Positions 40,878-58,555 are shown, counted from the stretch's first letter. The stretch: 64,000 nucleotides of DNA from Chondrilla cf. caribensis (GCA_964020155.1 OZ026567.1:588382-652381), one strand, 5' to 3'. Numbers and translations are program-made. The notes: generated by a model from the sequence alone, not told the origin.

Positions 40878-43800
40878 ATGAAGAGGTGGAATCTGTCCAG
40901 CAATTTCAATCAAATTGAATGTTCTTACTCTCACAAGAAGAGAGAGCGCAAAAGAATACAAATCCAATCCAATCGTTATTTCTTCCTCACAAGAATGTTC
41001 CAATCTCATAACATTAGCTTCTTCTTTGTCAGTTCCCTCCTTTGTCTACTGCTGTGTTCCTCACTACCCAGTGACACATGGAGTCTCCAGGACCTTGCCA
41101 TATTTGTAGTGGTATTATTCACCAGTGATACAGAACTGGTGTTGAGTGGCATTCTCTACAAAGCCATTCGAGAAGTGGCACACTTGATGGGATGTTGTAT
41201 TACAGTTATTTCAAGATCACTGAAATTAATGACATGTAATAAAAGATCTTTTCTGTTGAAAGATAAGGTATACTTATATTGGTATTACATTCATGCTGAA
41301 CTAAAAAGTCGAATGATTTCATTGATTAAGATATTCATTAAGCATCTCAAATTGAGGGACAAGACAACTGCTACTATTGTTGAGCTAAATGATATACGCC
41401 ACGTCACATCATGTAATGAGAAAGATATCCCACTTCCCTGCAACCTAGTGGGTTGTACATTGAGAGTTTGTGAAGTACCTAATGTAGCCAGTCACCACTT
41501 GGTACTTCCTCCCCACCGTGGCATGCAAATCTTTGTGAAGACCCTGACTGGCAAGACAATCACTCTTGAAGTGGAGCCAAGTGACACAGTTGACAACATG
41601 AAAGCCAAGATTCAAGACAAGGAAGGCATCCCACCAGATCAGCAGCGTCTTATCTTCGCTGACAAGCAACTGGAAGATGGTCTTACTCTTGGAGACTACA
41701 ACATCCAAGAATCCACACTCCACTTGGTACTTCGTCTTCGTGGTGGTATGCATATCTTCATTAAGACCCCAACTGGCAAGACAATCACTCTTGAAGTGGA
41801 GCCAAGTGACACAGTTGACAATGTGAAGGCCAAGATTCAAGACAAGGAAGGCATCCCACCAGATCAGCAGCGTCTTATCTTCGCTGGCAAGCAACTGGAA
41901 GATGGTCTTACTCTTGGAGACTACAACATCCAAGAATCCACACTCCACTTGGTACTTCGTCTTCGTGGTGGTATGCATATCTTCATTAAGACCCCAACTG
42001 GCAAGACAATCACTCTTGAAGTGGAGCCAAGTGACACAGTTGACAATGTGAAGGCCAAGATTCAAGACAAGGAAGGCATCCCACCAGATCAGCAGCGTCT
42101 TATCTTTGCTGGCAAGCAACTGGAAGATGATCGTTATCTTGGAGACTACAACATTCAAACAGAGACCCTTCTCCATTTGGTACTTCGTCTCCGCCGCGGT
42201 ATGCAAGTCTTTGTAAAGACCTGGACTGGCAAGACCATCACTCTTGAAATGGAGCCAAGTGACACAGTTGACAATGTGAAGGCCAAGATTCAAGACAAGG
42301 AAGGCATCCCACCAGATCAGCAGCGTCTTATCTTCGCTGGCAAGGAATTGAAAGATGATTGTTCTCTTGGAGACTACAACATTCAAACAGAGACCCTTCT
42401 CCATTTGGTACTTCGTCCCCGCCGTGGTATGCAAATCTTTGTGAAGACCCTGATTGGCAAGACAATCACTCTTGAAGTGGAGCCAAGTGACACAGTTGAC
42501 AACGTGAAGGCCAAGATTCAAGACAAGGAAGGCATCCCACCAGATCAGCAGCGTCTCATCTTCGCTGGTAAGGAACTGGAAGACGGTCATACTCTTAGAG
42601 AATACAACATTCAAAAAGAGTCCACTCTCCACTTGGTACTTCGTCTCTGTTCTTTCATGAATATTTTTGTGAAGACTCTGACTGGCAAGACAATCACTCT
42701 TGAAGTGGAGCCAAGTGACACAGTTGACAATGTGAAGACCAAGATTCAAGACAAGGAAGGCATCCCACCAGATCAGCAGCGTTTCATCTTTGCAGGCAAA
42801 CAACTGGAAGATGGTCGTACTCTTGGAGACTACAACATTCAAAAAGAGTCAACTCTCCACTTGACACTTCCTCCACGTGGTGGTATGAAAATCTATGTGA
42901 AGACCCTGACTGGCAAGACAATCACTCTTGGAGTGGAGCCAAGTGACACAGTTCACAATGTGAAGACCAAGATTCAAGACAAGGAAGGCTTCCCACCAGA
43001 TCAGCAGCGTCTCATCTTTGCTGGCCGCCAACTGGAAGGTGGTTATACTCTTGGAGCGTACAACATTCAAAAAGAGGCCACTCTCCATTTGGTACTTCGT
43101 CTCCGTGGTGGTATGGAAATCTATGTGAAGACTCTGACTGGCAAGACAATCACTCTTGAAGTGGAGCCAAGTGACACAGTTGACAATGTGAAGGCCAAGA
43201 TTCAAGACAAGGAAGGCATCCCGCCAGATCAGCAGCGTCTTGTCTTCCACGGCAATCAACTGGAAGATGGTTATACTCTCGGTGACTACAACATTCAAAA
43301 GGAGTCCACTCTTGACTTGGTAGACACCAAGGAATTCTATACTGATCAATATCAAAAGGCTCTGAAGAAGAATCAAGTAGTGAGCTTACGGATAGCAAAG
43401 GCCATCACCACAGGACCTCCTCGTGTGGGTAAGACCTGGTTGAAGAGTCTTCTGTTGGGACAACCTCCTCCAGAAAAGAGCCTCAGTACACCAATCCTCG
43501 ACAAAGCAGTTACCATTTCTGTACCAGACCCAATCCAGAGTGAGGGTCAGTACCATAGTGATCGTGTGCTACTGACATCCTCCTCCAGTGGATGGATTGT
43601 GGTAGATGATGTGACTAATTTGAAGTCACTTTTGAGTGTTATACCATCTGAATTGAGTACAAATCAAATCTCCAACCCACAATTCACCCAGCCAACCACT
43701 GACCACCCACTTACCCAGCAAAGTGCCATCCAGCTACCTACCCAAGAAACTACTGCCCAATTGTCCACTCCATCACAAAAGAAAATAAGATTTTTTGGTT

Positions 43801-46800
43801 GGTTAAAATCACTTTTTCATCGAAGAACAGTGGGTGAGATGAATAGAGTACATGATATAGATGATGTGCATGATATAGATGAAGTGCATGATATAGATGA
43901 AGTGGGTGAAATGATCCATGGAGCACTCAGCAAACTGAATGACTCAGTGGAAGGTGTCAACCTACAAGACGAGAGATTGCTGCAGTTCATTGACACTGGA
44001 GGTCAGCTCGCCTTCCACGATATCCTTCCTCTCTTCCTAACAACACCAGCTGTTTACCTTCAAGTCTTCAACATGTCACATTCTCTGGACTCACATCCCA
44101 CTGATGCCATGAGACTGGAGTCAGGACAGGTATCCTCGGAGGAGTCTCCTTTCACTAATAAGGAGCTCCTGATCAGATCTCTCACGAGTATTCATTCTCT
44201 GTCAGACAGACCTGTGAATATCCCAGAATTCAGTATTGTGGACACTCTACACAAATCACCCACTCGAGTCCTTGTTATCGGTACTCACATGGACAAAGTA
44301 CCACTGTCTGAGCTCCCAGAGACCATTGACTGTATCAGTGAATCCATTAGAGATGCTATCAAGGACAAACCTTTTGAACAAGATGTGATCATCCATCCAG
44401 AGAGCGGCCACTACTTCCATCCAGTCAACAATGCACTGTACAGTCAAGAAGTGGAGGAGAGGTCAGATGCTAACCAGCTAGTTCACTTCATCAGAGATAA
44501 AGTAGCTGCAAACTGTGAGCGTACAAAGTGTGATGTCCCTATCACCTGGTTACTGTGTCAGACCGTTCTCAACATGTACTTGAGCAAGCCTTTTCTCCCA
44601 TTCAAGGAGTTTCTCACACTTTGCCTGAAGCATCGTTACGTGAAAACGTCCTCTGAATGTGCTGCCATGGTTCACTTCTTTCACACCTTGGGTCTGTTCT
44701 TCCACCATCACACTGGACTCCCCGGAGAAGTGGACCACTTGACACCAGGTAGGGATGACTCCAATAGCACCTGTTTGGTCTTCACTGACCCCTCCTACCT
44801 GTGTCGCAACATCACCAAGCTTTACACTGTTCAGTTTGAGAAGCACCCCAGTGGGAGGAAGAGAGAGTTGAAGGAGAAAGGCATCCTTACTCTTGACACA
44901 TTGCAGGAAGTGGGAGTTGATGAAGAGCTCAATGGAGAGTGGCTCATTGGTCTAATGTCCACTCTTGGGATCACAGCAGCTGTTTCTGGAAGAAGAAAGG
45001 ACCAGATAGAGTACTTTATGCCTTCAGTGTTGCTTCCAAGTGAAGAAATGCAAGAGCCTCAGAGGAACGAAGTATTTAAAGTGATGGCTATTTCCTTCAA
45101 GGACAGGAACTACATTCCTTGTGGAGTGTTCACAGCAGCAGTCACTTATCTCTTGTCAGCACCAAAATGGTCCATCCTCACAGAGTGGTCCTCACGAACC
45201 ACAATGTACTTTGAGGTTGGAGGAGCAGACTACGTCAAGCTGACAGACACCAACTCCTTCATCAAGATGGAGATCTCCAGTGACAATGTCCTGTCTCCAT
45301 CAAGCTACTGTTCCTATCGTGACACTGTATTCACAGCTGTGGAACGGTCGTACTCCAGACTGTACAAAGTGGAGGATACCAAAGGGATCCTTGTTGTAGG
45401 GATGGCGTGTTCTCTGGAGGAACACCGGGATAGGAATGAGCATGTTGCCCACCTTGCCGTCAGTGATGTCCCTGATGTTTGCCATTTGAGATGTTATGGA
45501 TCTTCTAAAGAATTACATGGGAAATCTTTGGAAATGTTTGCAAGATTGTCCCACAAGGTGTGTTTTGATCTCCTACAGTTAAAACTTTGCTTCAAATTGC
45601 TGTATATATAGTGAGTTGGATTATTGAATGATATTAATATGTTCTCCAACTTGTAATTTGTTTACTAGGCTGTCATGTCTGAGCAACATACAGCTAAAGA
45701 AGAGGAGAGATTGTGTGAGTATAACCTCATCACACCCCACCATGTAGCTAGTAGTCTGCATATACTACATCTAGTGTTGCATGTGATGTACATTAATATC
45801 AGTGAATCTCCTATTCTTGCTTGACATTGATATTGTCTGATTGACAATATACAGATCCTATGGGGAATGTGGTTGGAGAAGGCAGTGATCTTGAGGTTGG
45901 AGCAAGTTCCAAACCAAAAGCATGGCATCCCAGAATAAAGACTGGTTTGGAATCAAAGGTAGATCCTGGTCTACACAGTGAGCGTCTGAAGTGTGATGTA
46001 AATTCTCAAAGGAGATCTTGGAAGGGTGAGTGGTGTGTGCACTTGTGAGATGTGATGGACTGACATTGTGTACTTGTGTATGCATTGTATACACCTTATA
46101 GACAACATGTGTACATTGCATACACACCTACACACAGGCTGGTATGTATACATATGCATAAGCCACACACATGCAAAAGGCGAGCAGACGTCTAACCACT
46201 GTACTTTGTTACCAATCCGTGAAGCCATGAGTTTATTTCTTGACACTTCTAGTTTTTGTCCTTTTGTATTAAAGAACAACTCAATATACTTTCACGGATG
46301 ATGATCACAACACGCGTACAACTAAAGAACATTTGTGATTAGAATTTCTATGTAGTGTCAATTCTGCATTGTTTCTTGTTGACATTGAGGTAGTATTGAT
46401 AAATAGACCAGTTTGTAATGTAATTGATAAATAGACCAACTTCAACCATTTCACCAGTTCCACTGGACAACCCTGCATGCACATGTGTAAATAGTTGGTG
46501 TCTGACCATCCTTCTCCATCCCCCACATAATTAAGTCAGATGGCTTGTGTATGAAGCCAGGTATGTATGTATAGGCTCTGAGTGTGCAGATTGTTCCTAC
46601 TAGATGTGTACAGTTCTCCCAATCACACCACTCTACATTCAAAGGTGGTTTAGATATTACCCAATAAGCAATGGAGTACATTTCCTCATTGCTCAATACT
46701 ATACAGCTAGGGTTTTGAACCAATGTTGCCTCTATTGCGTGTCAATTGTTGAGCGCATGATGATCACGTCAACCAATCAAATGTGGCCTGGTTGTAAAGA

Positions 46801-47232
46801 ATGTAAATTAATTGGTTAACGTGACCATCGCATGATCAGCAGTTGACGCAAGCAAAATGGCAAAATTCATTCAAAGCCTGTATACATGAGCTGGGATAGG
46901 TTAATTGAGGTGTTTATCCTTTTGTACCTATACTTGTAGAAAAGATCCCTTCTGAAGCTTCGTTCTCCTTTATCTTGGATAAAGTACCTGTTTGGCAGAA
47001 GTTGGTGATCAGACTCGGAGTACCTATTGATCAAGTGGAGGCACTACAAGCTGATTCCATCATGGGTGGATTTAGGGCTCTCAAACTGTGGCAATCTGGA
47101 CTCTATACTTCAAAGGGATATCCTCCAACTTGGGAGTTATTATTGAAAACCATAGAGGATTTTGCTGGTCCTCTTGTTAGTGAAGAGATAGCAGAGAGAG
47201 CAGCTGTAGAGGAGACCTGGTCTATTCAGTGA
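40878..47232 (+). CDS. Gene C: eight-repeat polyubiquitin-like / Roc-COR-like GTPase / Death-domain protein
   Basis: Exons 40878-45557, 45669-45714, 45855-46025 and 46940-47232 join in frame to 1729 residues. After the ~215-residue family N-terminus come eight ubiquitin-like repeats (ATGs at 41523, 41748, 41973, 42201, 42429, 42657, 42885 and 43113). All are close to true ubiquitin around QQRLIFAGK. Repeats 1, 2, 6 and 7 end in GG before Met; 3 and 4 end RRG; 5 ends CSF; 8 runs straight into the GTPase. GTPase motifs are GPPRVGKT (846), DTGGQ (1039) and THMD (1136). The linker is not the proline repeat of A and B but includes tandem [12 protein letters not shown]. The COR-like region and Death domain ([24 protein letters not shown]) are conserved. 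The third exon is unrelated in sequence to its counterpart in A and B. The gene abuts PARL, 270 bases downstream. Confidence 0.85.
41523..43320 (+). repeat. Tandem ubiquitin-unit array in gene C
   Basis: Eight units of 225 or 228 bp. Units 1-3 are spaced 225 bp because of a one-codon deletion (the lysine equivalent to K63 is missing in units 1 and 2). Unit 2 and much of units 1 and 3 are almost identical at DNA level, including silent sites, indicating recent duplication or conversion within the array. Confidence 0.9.
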
Positions 47233-47399
47233 ACAGGTATGGTCCATGTCAGTATTATGTACATGATGTTCAAGAGATGTCATATATTCCCGCTGTTTAT
47301 TGTATTGGTTCATTTTGATATTTCTCTTCTACAGAACTGGTAACCTCCCATTACTTCGTTGAGTTCAATTTGAACGTTGAACATTCTATTTTTCTAGGA

Positions 47400-47504
47400 C
47401 AGCAGTGCATATGTGTGTACATGAATACTGTAATCATTATTGTAGTGTATTGAGATTCTCCAGTACATGTGCGCGTTATTAGTCGTTAATTCCCGTTAAA
47501 GAGT
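47400..47504 (+). promoter_or_regulatory. PARL 5' region, source of the copies at 21.7 and 36.7 kb
   Basis: The 100 bases before the PARL ATG contain GAGATTCTCCAGTACATG, GTGCGCGTTATTAGTCGTTA and CCCGTTAA. These are shared with the non-coding segments downstream of genes A and B. The position immediately upstream of a coding start suggests promoter and 5' UTR. No TATA box is evident. Confidence 0.5.
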
Positions 47505-51808
<4,304 letters not shown>

Positions 51809-52505
51809 TCATATCTCCATGTGCATGTGTTTACATTCAGTTTTATTTATTTAATTTACTTGAAATTGTGTCCAATTACATTGAGTTATAATCTCAATAT
51901 ACTTTCATGGTGACCAGCTGCAGTAATTGTACATGTGTCACTATCATAGCCTGGTCACTGCCTGCTCAGTGCCCAGACAAAACAACTACTGAGACAAGTC
52001 TACCCTCCTCTGGGTGGTACACATGCAGACCTGCCTGGTGCATGGTGACCAGCTAATGAGGTAACTTCAAATTCTATAACTAACCCGGTGTCCACTTGAC
52101 ACCTCATAGCACAGATTTGATGCATGTTGAGTTGTCAAGGATCTGTCCATGACCATCAAGATAAGTTATGTCACTGGTCACCATTGTCTCTCCAGTGTCC
52201 ACAACATAATACATTTGTATGTACATGCAATGGAGGTACCATGGACCTCATGGTGATCAGTGAGGTAAGTTGTGTTGATAGCCAACATGGCCCACCCAGT
52301 GTCCATGATAAAATGACGCATGATGACAAAATGATGACACTTCAACAATGCAGTATTTTGTGTGTTTTGTCCTTAATAATTTCGGAGCATGCATACATGG
52401 TGAGCTCTGATCAAGTAGATGTTGTCATGGAAACAGACCAGCATGTTATGTTATGAACTGGTCATTTCTCACAATATCCCATTGTCTTCACAGCTCAGAA
52501 TATGT

Positions 52506-52561
<56 letters not shown>

Positions 52562-53006
52562 GCTCAGAGATCAAGTGGCATCATCATTGGAATTGAAGGA
52601 TATAAAAATACCTCCATCAGTGCTTCATGTTCCTCATCTCAGCTCACAAGCACACATTCAGGACAACTACACCTTACAATAAAACAAATTAAATGACAAT
52701 TTGTCCACACAAACAACCATACACACAAAATGGATATGAAAAACAACACAACACACACGGAGTTTAGACATACAAACAAAGCTTCATGATATTCAACTAT
52801 CATCAAAGCAAACAGCTCAAATTCGGCTAAAATCATCATCCGTGACCAAGACGTACGTAAGTCTGTCGTCGGCCATGTCTGTAGTGTACAGATTCCTAGA
52901 GATCCGGTCCGTCGGTCTATCAGAGGTAACCATGGAAACACCTGTACGATACTGTGGAAACATGGCGGATTCAAGAAACACTGTCTAAGCTTTTCGAAGA
53001 ATTAGT
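51809..53006. other. PARL-IQCG intergenic region
   Basis: No coding exon is convincing. A (CA)n tract lies at 52510-52561. The last 150 bases before the IQCG ATG probably hold its promoter; CGTACGTAAGTCTGTCGTCGG near 52850 raises local CpG content. No RFX-type site was confidently identified. Confidence 0.5.
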
Positions 53007-53601
53007 ATGTCTTCTGCGGAGTTAATTGGAAAGAGGCACTCCAACATTAGCCAAAAGGCGTCCTTCCACGTCAAGTCTCTTGGTCATGTTGACAGAGTGT
53101 TGTTTGGAGCAGTTTTAGAAGACTGCGTGGACCAGCTAGCAGTGTTGGGTGGTATCATGCCTGATTTCAATGAAAAGCCTTCAGCTGCAGAGGAGGTGTG
53201 TTTTAAACCGAGGAGTTCGGTGTAATTGAAAGACTTATTTCATAAATCAAAACAGATATTTGGTTTTTACATTCAATAGTGAACTTGAGCTATGATCCAT
53301 TCCGCGTCAGTATCGGCACGGTGGTTGATACTGTCGTATTTCTTCGTGTATGTAGATTCTCGGGACTGAATTGTCTCAGATTCTTGAGGCTCAAAGAATG
53401 AGAAAAGAAGGAACAGGGACCAATACTGTACGTACGGAGGTTGAGCTCTTCTGGAGTGTTGCACGTTTGTCGCACGTGAATGTATATCCTCCATATTGAC
53501 CTGTTGTGGTTGTTGTATGCATCGTAGGGTAGGGAGACGAATAGAGAGCAAGCACATTCTATATTCACTGCTGCCGCTGGTAAGGGACTGTGTGGGAGTA
53601 T

Positions 53602-53638
<37 letters not shown>

Positions 53639-55866
53639 TGCATGCACACACGCACGCACGCACACACCATAAATACAGACACCAACATGATAATTTTAGT
53701 GTGTACATATGTTATGAAGTTCAGCTTGTGTGAATGTTTCTGTAGCTGCCAAGAATGCCAAGACAATAACAGCCAACATGGAGAAGTTGGAGGAGGACAG
53801 GCAGTTCCTTCAAGACGTTCTCAGTAGTACTTTGGAAGAGATTGAGATTCGGGGGACTTTCACCACTCTCTGCAAATCTCTCCAACACTACCACGACGAG
53901 AAGGAACAGATGAGGCAGATTATCAGACAGTGAGTACTCTCACACCACACATTTGAGCTAGCTGCATTCTGTACATACGTATGTAGATATGCACATATGT
54001 ACGTACATAGGTATGTATCATGTACGTATATATACAGGGTTCTCTCCAGCTTCACTGATGTATAGCACCCCACTATCCTCTCAAAATGGAATACTGTACC
54101 TTCATTCAGCCACTACTATTGTACCCTACCTGTGTGTGTATGCAGGCTTTGCATACCTGCCAATACACATACGTACGTACATACTATACGTATGCATGAG
54201 AGCAGTGTTTCTCTGTGGACTACTTACGTATGTACTTCATCATTAGGGAAGAGGAATGTAGACAGAGAATGAAGCAACTCAAGAAGGAATTAACCAGAGT
54301 GAAGAAGGAGAAAGAGAAAGAAGTAGCAGTGAGTGCCTGTTTGCTTTGTGGCAGTAGGTCCTATAGCCCTTGATAGAGTAACTGTTTGGAGCCCTTCAGT
54401 ACAGTTCTGCCCTTGTAGTGAGATGCAAAGTACGTACATACATATGTGCAGTATTGAGAGATGAATTGTGTGCATATGTACAGAAATTGAGAGATGAAGT
54501 GTGTGCATATGTACAGAATCGAGAGATGAAGTGTGTACATACGGTACTAATCATACAAAACTGAACGTTCTACGGGTACGGAACGGGCGTACCCGTACCC
54601 GTTCCGTACCCGTACCCACTAAACGGGAACGGCCGTTTGCCGAACTTGACGATTGCAAAAAATGTACACCTACGTAGTGATACCTATAGTAACACCTTCG
54701 TATCTCCTTTTTATCGTGTTATAGTTCGTTAGAAGATGGTTTATTCGAGTTACGTGAAGCAGCGAATTCTCTTTTGTCGTCGTTCGAGAAAAAGCTACGC
54801 AGAAGACGACGAAACGACCGCGGTCGAACTCCAACAACTACTTAAGAGCGAATTGTATGACGCCTCGCTATCCACGATACTCCGAGGAACACTCATGACG
54901 GGAGAAGAACGTACGTACGTACGCAGAAAGATCGTTTCGAAATAGCACTTCATTATAAAAATTAACGCGTACGTAACAATACACGAGGTGTCGATTACGG
55001 TAAGAACGGGTACGGGTACGGGTACGCCCGTACCCGTACCCGTTTCACGGCCGTTTTCACACTACGGGTACGCCCGTAGAACGTTCAGTTTTGTATGATT
55101 AGTACCGTATGTATAGAATTGAGAGATGAAGTGTATACGTACGTACATACGTGCAGAACTGAGAGATGACTCTGATCTCCGCTGAATGACACATGGCAGT
55201 CTGTGTGTAGAAATAGCCGTTCCTGTATTAGTTTGCCTTGTGTCTTCCAATCTGATCCAATGCTGTACGTTCTCACTGCCTCCCTCCTCTCAGGAACTTG
55301 ATGAGAAGATAGCCTATCTGAAGGACGAGTTGCAGGAGAACAAAGCTGAAACAGAACTGATATCAAAATTGACTCTAAAGGAATCAGAGGTGTGTGTTGT
55401 GTCAGAATAAAATGTATACTTTAGTTTGTATTATACATATGTATGTATGTACATTGAGAAACCAGTCCTCCCACACTGATATGTAATATACGTACGTACA
55501 CATCGTCAGGGACTGAATTTGCTGAAAATTACAATGTTAAACATACCCAATCCTCCTCTTTTATGGATCTGTTTGACCTTTACACATGGGTGTCTGTAAT
55601 TTATTGCACTTGTCAGTTGGGTCTGTTGTTTACTCTCCAACTCCCTCTGTTCTGTAGCTGGATGTGGAGTGTGTTCAGAGAAGACACAACTTAACTGAGA
55701 AAGAGTTGGAGGAAGAGATTGTGAGGTTGAAGCAGAAGATGCAGGACGAGAAGCTAGTCAATCATGAGATCTGTGGCTACCTCAAGAAGCATTGTGAGGT
55801 GAGAGAATACGTATTGTGTGTGTTACACATGGGTACGTACGTATACACATGCGTGCACACACACGC

Positions 55867-55929
<63 letters not shown>

Positions 55930-55939
55930 AACTCACCCA

Positions 55940-56020
<81 letters not shown>

Positions 56021-57218
56021 ACACACACACCACAACCACACTAGTAGCTGTGAGCTAGCATTGTTTTTACCTTCTGGTTTCCAGGACCTGGAGACCAAGG
56101 TGGAGGAATGGATGGCAAAGTATGAGGAAGAGACAGAGGCTAAAGCAAAAGAATTGGAAATTCTTGAGGTACATGCATGCATATTAACCTGTGTGGTAGT
56201 TAACAGGAATTGACTCTGCTCGGTGTATCATGTTCGTATGTACGTATGTAGATCAGTTTCATGTAACAGTTTTTAATGTGTGTGTTTTACTTCCACCAAC
56301 AGAATGCAAAGCAAAGCAATCTTCAAGAACTACAAGAACTGGCAGAGAAGGTATGTTCTCCTCTGTCCTGCTTCTAATGTATCTCACTAGTTTGTGCATG
56401 CGATACACTTGTACGTATGTGTGCTGTGAACCAGATGAGTACATCACGTGGTACCCTCTCCTACTGCAGTATCAAGAATGCGACAAAGTTGTTAGTGAAT
56501 ACAAGGAACTGATGGAGAAAGCTAGGCTGAAGGCAGAGCAAGAAGAGAAGGAGAGGAAGGGAGCTATCAAGGTCAGCTTCTTGCACGTTTCAGACCTGCA
56601 ATGTGTCCACCACATTATTCATGCGTTTTGTGTGCAGATGTACGTACATGTCTACATGTATAAAGGGTATACATAAAAACAAACATGTCCATGTACTTAA
56701 TGCTATTATAACGTATACATAGCATCATTTGTCTGTAGTAGGCCCTATTGTAAGTTGAAATTATGTATTTCTTAACTGAATCTACGCTATCACTCACAGA
56801 CTGGTGTCTGTATACACTATGGTGTTGAGCAATTATTCAATAATTGTGATATTTGACATGACAATTGTCGTATTGGTATGTAATTTTCTCTCACAATTGT
56901 CACAGGGACATAATCATCAGCTAATATTGTACCTATCCTACATATATTTGAGTCTCATATCTACTGTGGGTTGATGCAAGTTTCTTTATAGGACTCTTTT
57001 ATTGTTATATTAGCAAATACTACTTACTCTAAACAGTACCGCAGATCATCTTAAATTTAGGATATCGCCTGACACCAGTTTACCTTGTACCCTGGTCCTC
57101 ACAGATCCAAGCATGGTGGAGGGGAACCATGTATCGGAGGAAACTTGGACCCTACGCTCCACCGAAAAAGAAAAAGAAGGACAAGAAGAAGGGAGGGAAG
57201 AAGAAGAAGAAGAAATAG
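53007..57218 (+). CDS. IQCG: IQCG / DRC9, nexin-dynein regulatory complex subunit (about 343 aa, 9 exons)
   Basis: Exons 53007-53195, ~53754-53929, 54247-54328, 55294-55389, 55658-55798, 56085-56168, 56303-56350, 56470-56571 and 57105-57218. All junctions keep frame, but the acceptor of exon 2 is the least certain and another exon could be missing before it. The protein is mostly coiled coil (NAKTITANMEKLEEDRQFL, EEECRQRMKQLKKEL, DLETKVEEWMAKYEEETEA). It ends in the IQ motif AIKIQAWWRGTMYRRKLG and a poly-lysine tail, the hallmark of IQCG. The family's role is in the nexin-dynein regulatory complex that coordinates dyneins in motile cilia and flagella; the IQ motif binds calmodulin. Human IQCG is longer (443 aa) at the N-terminus. 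Its last exon and 3' flank are duplicated at 158-271. Confidence 0.85.
54538..55111. mobile_element. Tc1/mariner-type MITE in IQCG intron 3
   Basis: The ends CATACGGTACTAATCATAC... and the complement ending CCGTATG are near-perfect inverted repeats of about 38 bp. TA flanks both sides (54536-54537, 55112-55113). Subterminal GGGTACGGGTACG arrays are palindromic with CGTACCCGTACCC. A 69-codon frame (54736-54945, +) begins MVYSSYVKQRILFCRRSRKS, loosely like the helix-turn-helix start of a Tc1-type transposase; it is too short to be functional. Confidence 0.7.
55858..56031. repeat. (CA)n microsatellite in IQCG intron 5
   Basis: About 170 bases of CA repeats with ACTCACCC interruptions, between exons 5 and 6 of IQCG. 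Confidence 0.95.
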
Positions 57219-57227
57219 CTAATCATT

Positions 57228-57233
57228 AATAAA
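57228..57233 (+). terminator. Polyadenylation signal of IQCG
   Basis: AATAAA, 10 bases after the IQCG stop codon. The matching place in the left copy reads AATTAA. Confidence 0.55.
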
Positions 57234-57303
57234 CTTTACAAATGATTATTGTTTTTATTCACCCATTTGTGTATACTCATTCAATACACTTGCATGTAAT
57301 GTT

Positions 57304-57812
57304 ATAGATATTGAGGGTCTATGGTTTGGTAATGCCTGGCAAGGCTGTGCGTACAGTATATTAAACTGGTTAAAAATCGTGGGGCTGCGGCCCCACACTC
57401 GAATTACTTGGGAGTCTCTCCTAGGCTCAGAGAAACCTTTGTTGAAGTTATCACGTTTATCAAAGCCGTGGCATTCGAATCCTTGCCGGAAAAAAAAGAA
57501 AAAAAAGGTCACCCACTCGGGGTCGAACCCATTATAGCCAACTATACAGGGACTTTCCACAGAGACTGTGTACTTGGTCATTCCACGAATGCAGAAGACA
57601 CTATTCTAGCTGGGAGGTCAGCCGCGAGTCCCAAAGCTCCCCCCCTACGGTTCTTTGTAGAGAGTATTGCGACTGACCACCAGGAAGTGAGCTCTTTTTT
57701 TTTTTCATGGAAAAAATCCGTCCTTTGGAGGATTCGAACCCGCGACCTGGAGCCTAGAGTCGTGTCACCTGACCAACCGGCTACCGTGACCTATCTGATT
57801 TTAGTATATTAA
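57304..57812. mobile_element. SINE-like element with tRNA-like segments (right copy)
   Basis: Counterpart of 361-850, with the same A-box and B-box-like stretches near 57715-57790 on the minus strand. It contains a copy of the dispersed repeat (GTCTCTCCTAGGCTCAG) at 57410-57480, better kept than in the left copy. Confidence 0.5.
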
Positions 57813-58555
57813 ATGTGCTATTTATTGTTACCCTAAGTGTAAAATTCGAAAAAAATGATGAAAGTGCGGTCGCAAAAGCCGCCCCTCATATTCAAATTAC
57901 TTCGACGTCTCTTTTAGGTTGAGAAGAACCTTCGCTGAAGATAATAGCCTTCGCCGAAGCCGTTGGGCTAGAATTCTAGCCCAATTTCTAATTGTCGGCA
58001 TTTAGAAAGCGGCCATCTTGTTAGTGCAATATAAATTATAATATAAATTCACTGTTGCGGTTATGCGTAGGAACACATATTATATGTTGATAATTATAAT
58101 ACAGTAGGACTCATACTGACACGCTTCCTCTCCCATGACACTATGCAAGAAGGTGCTTAGCATTATTTCTTCTATTCTCTTCCATACGTTCAAAATATTA
58201 AGCACCTCTGAATGTAGCTAGGGTGAGGGGCCACATGCATTGTACAATTTAGGCATATTATGTTTATGCATACATGCATGCATGTTGAATAGCTTGAATG
58301 TCCAATATTATATATAATAACATAATATATTTTAACAATAATTATTAATCTTTTATTCTTAATACCATAAACATACATAAATAAACACAACAACACTATA
58401 TGTTACAAATTAGATACAAAATTGTTGGTCAATGAAAGACTATTCTACTATTATGCATTACAAAATGCAAAAAAATGATAAAATAAAATACCATCGGTCA
58501 ATGTACAATCCAGCAGGACCATACAAAGCTGATCCACAGTGAGCAGGTGACGTCA

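Noticed and set aside
41445..43398. Long minus-strand open frames across the ubiquitin array of gene C (and similar ones in A, B and the CARD gene)
   Set aside because: They are exact antisense of the ubiquitin units, repeat with the unit period and encode no known domain; they result from ubiquitin codon usage.
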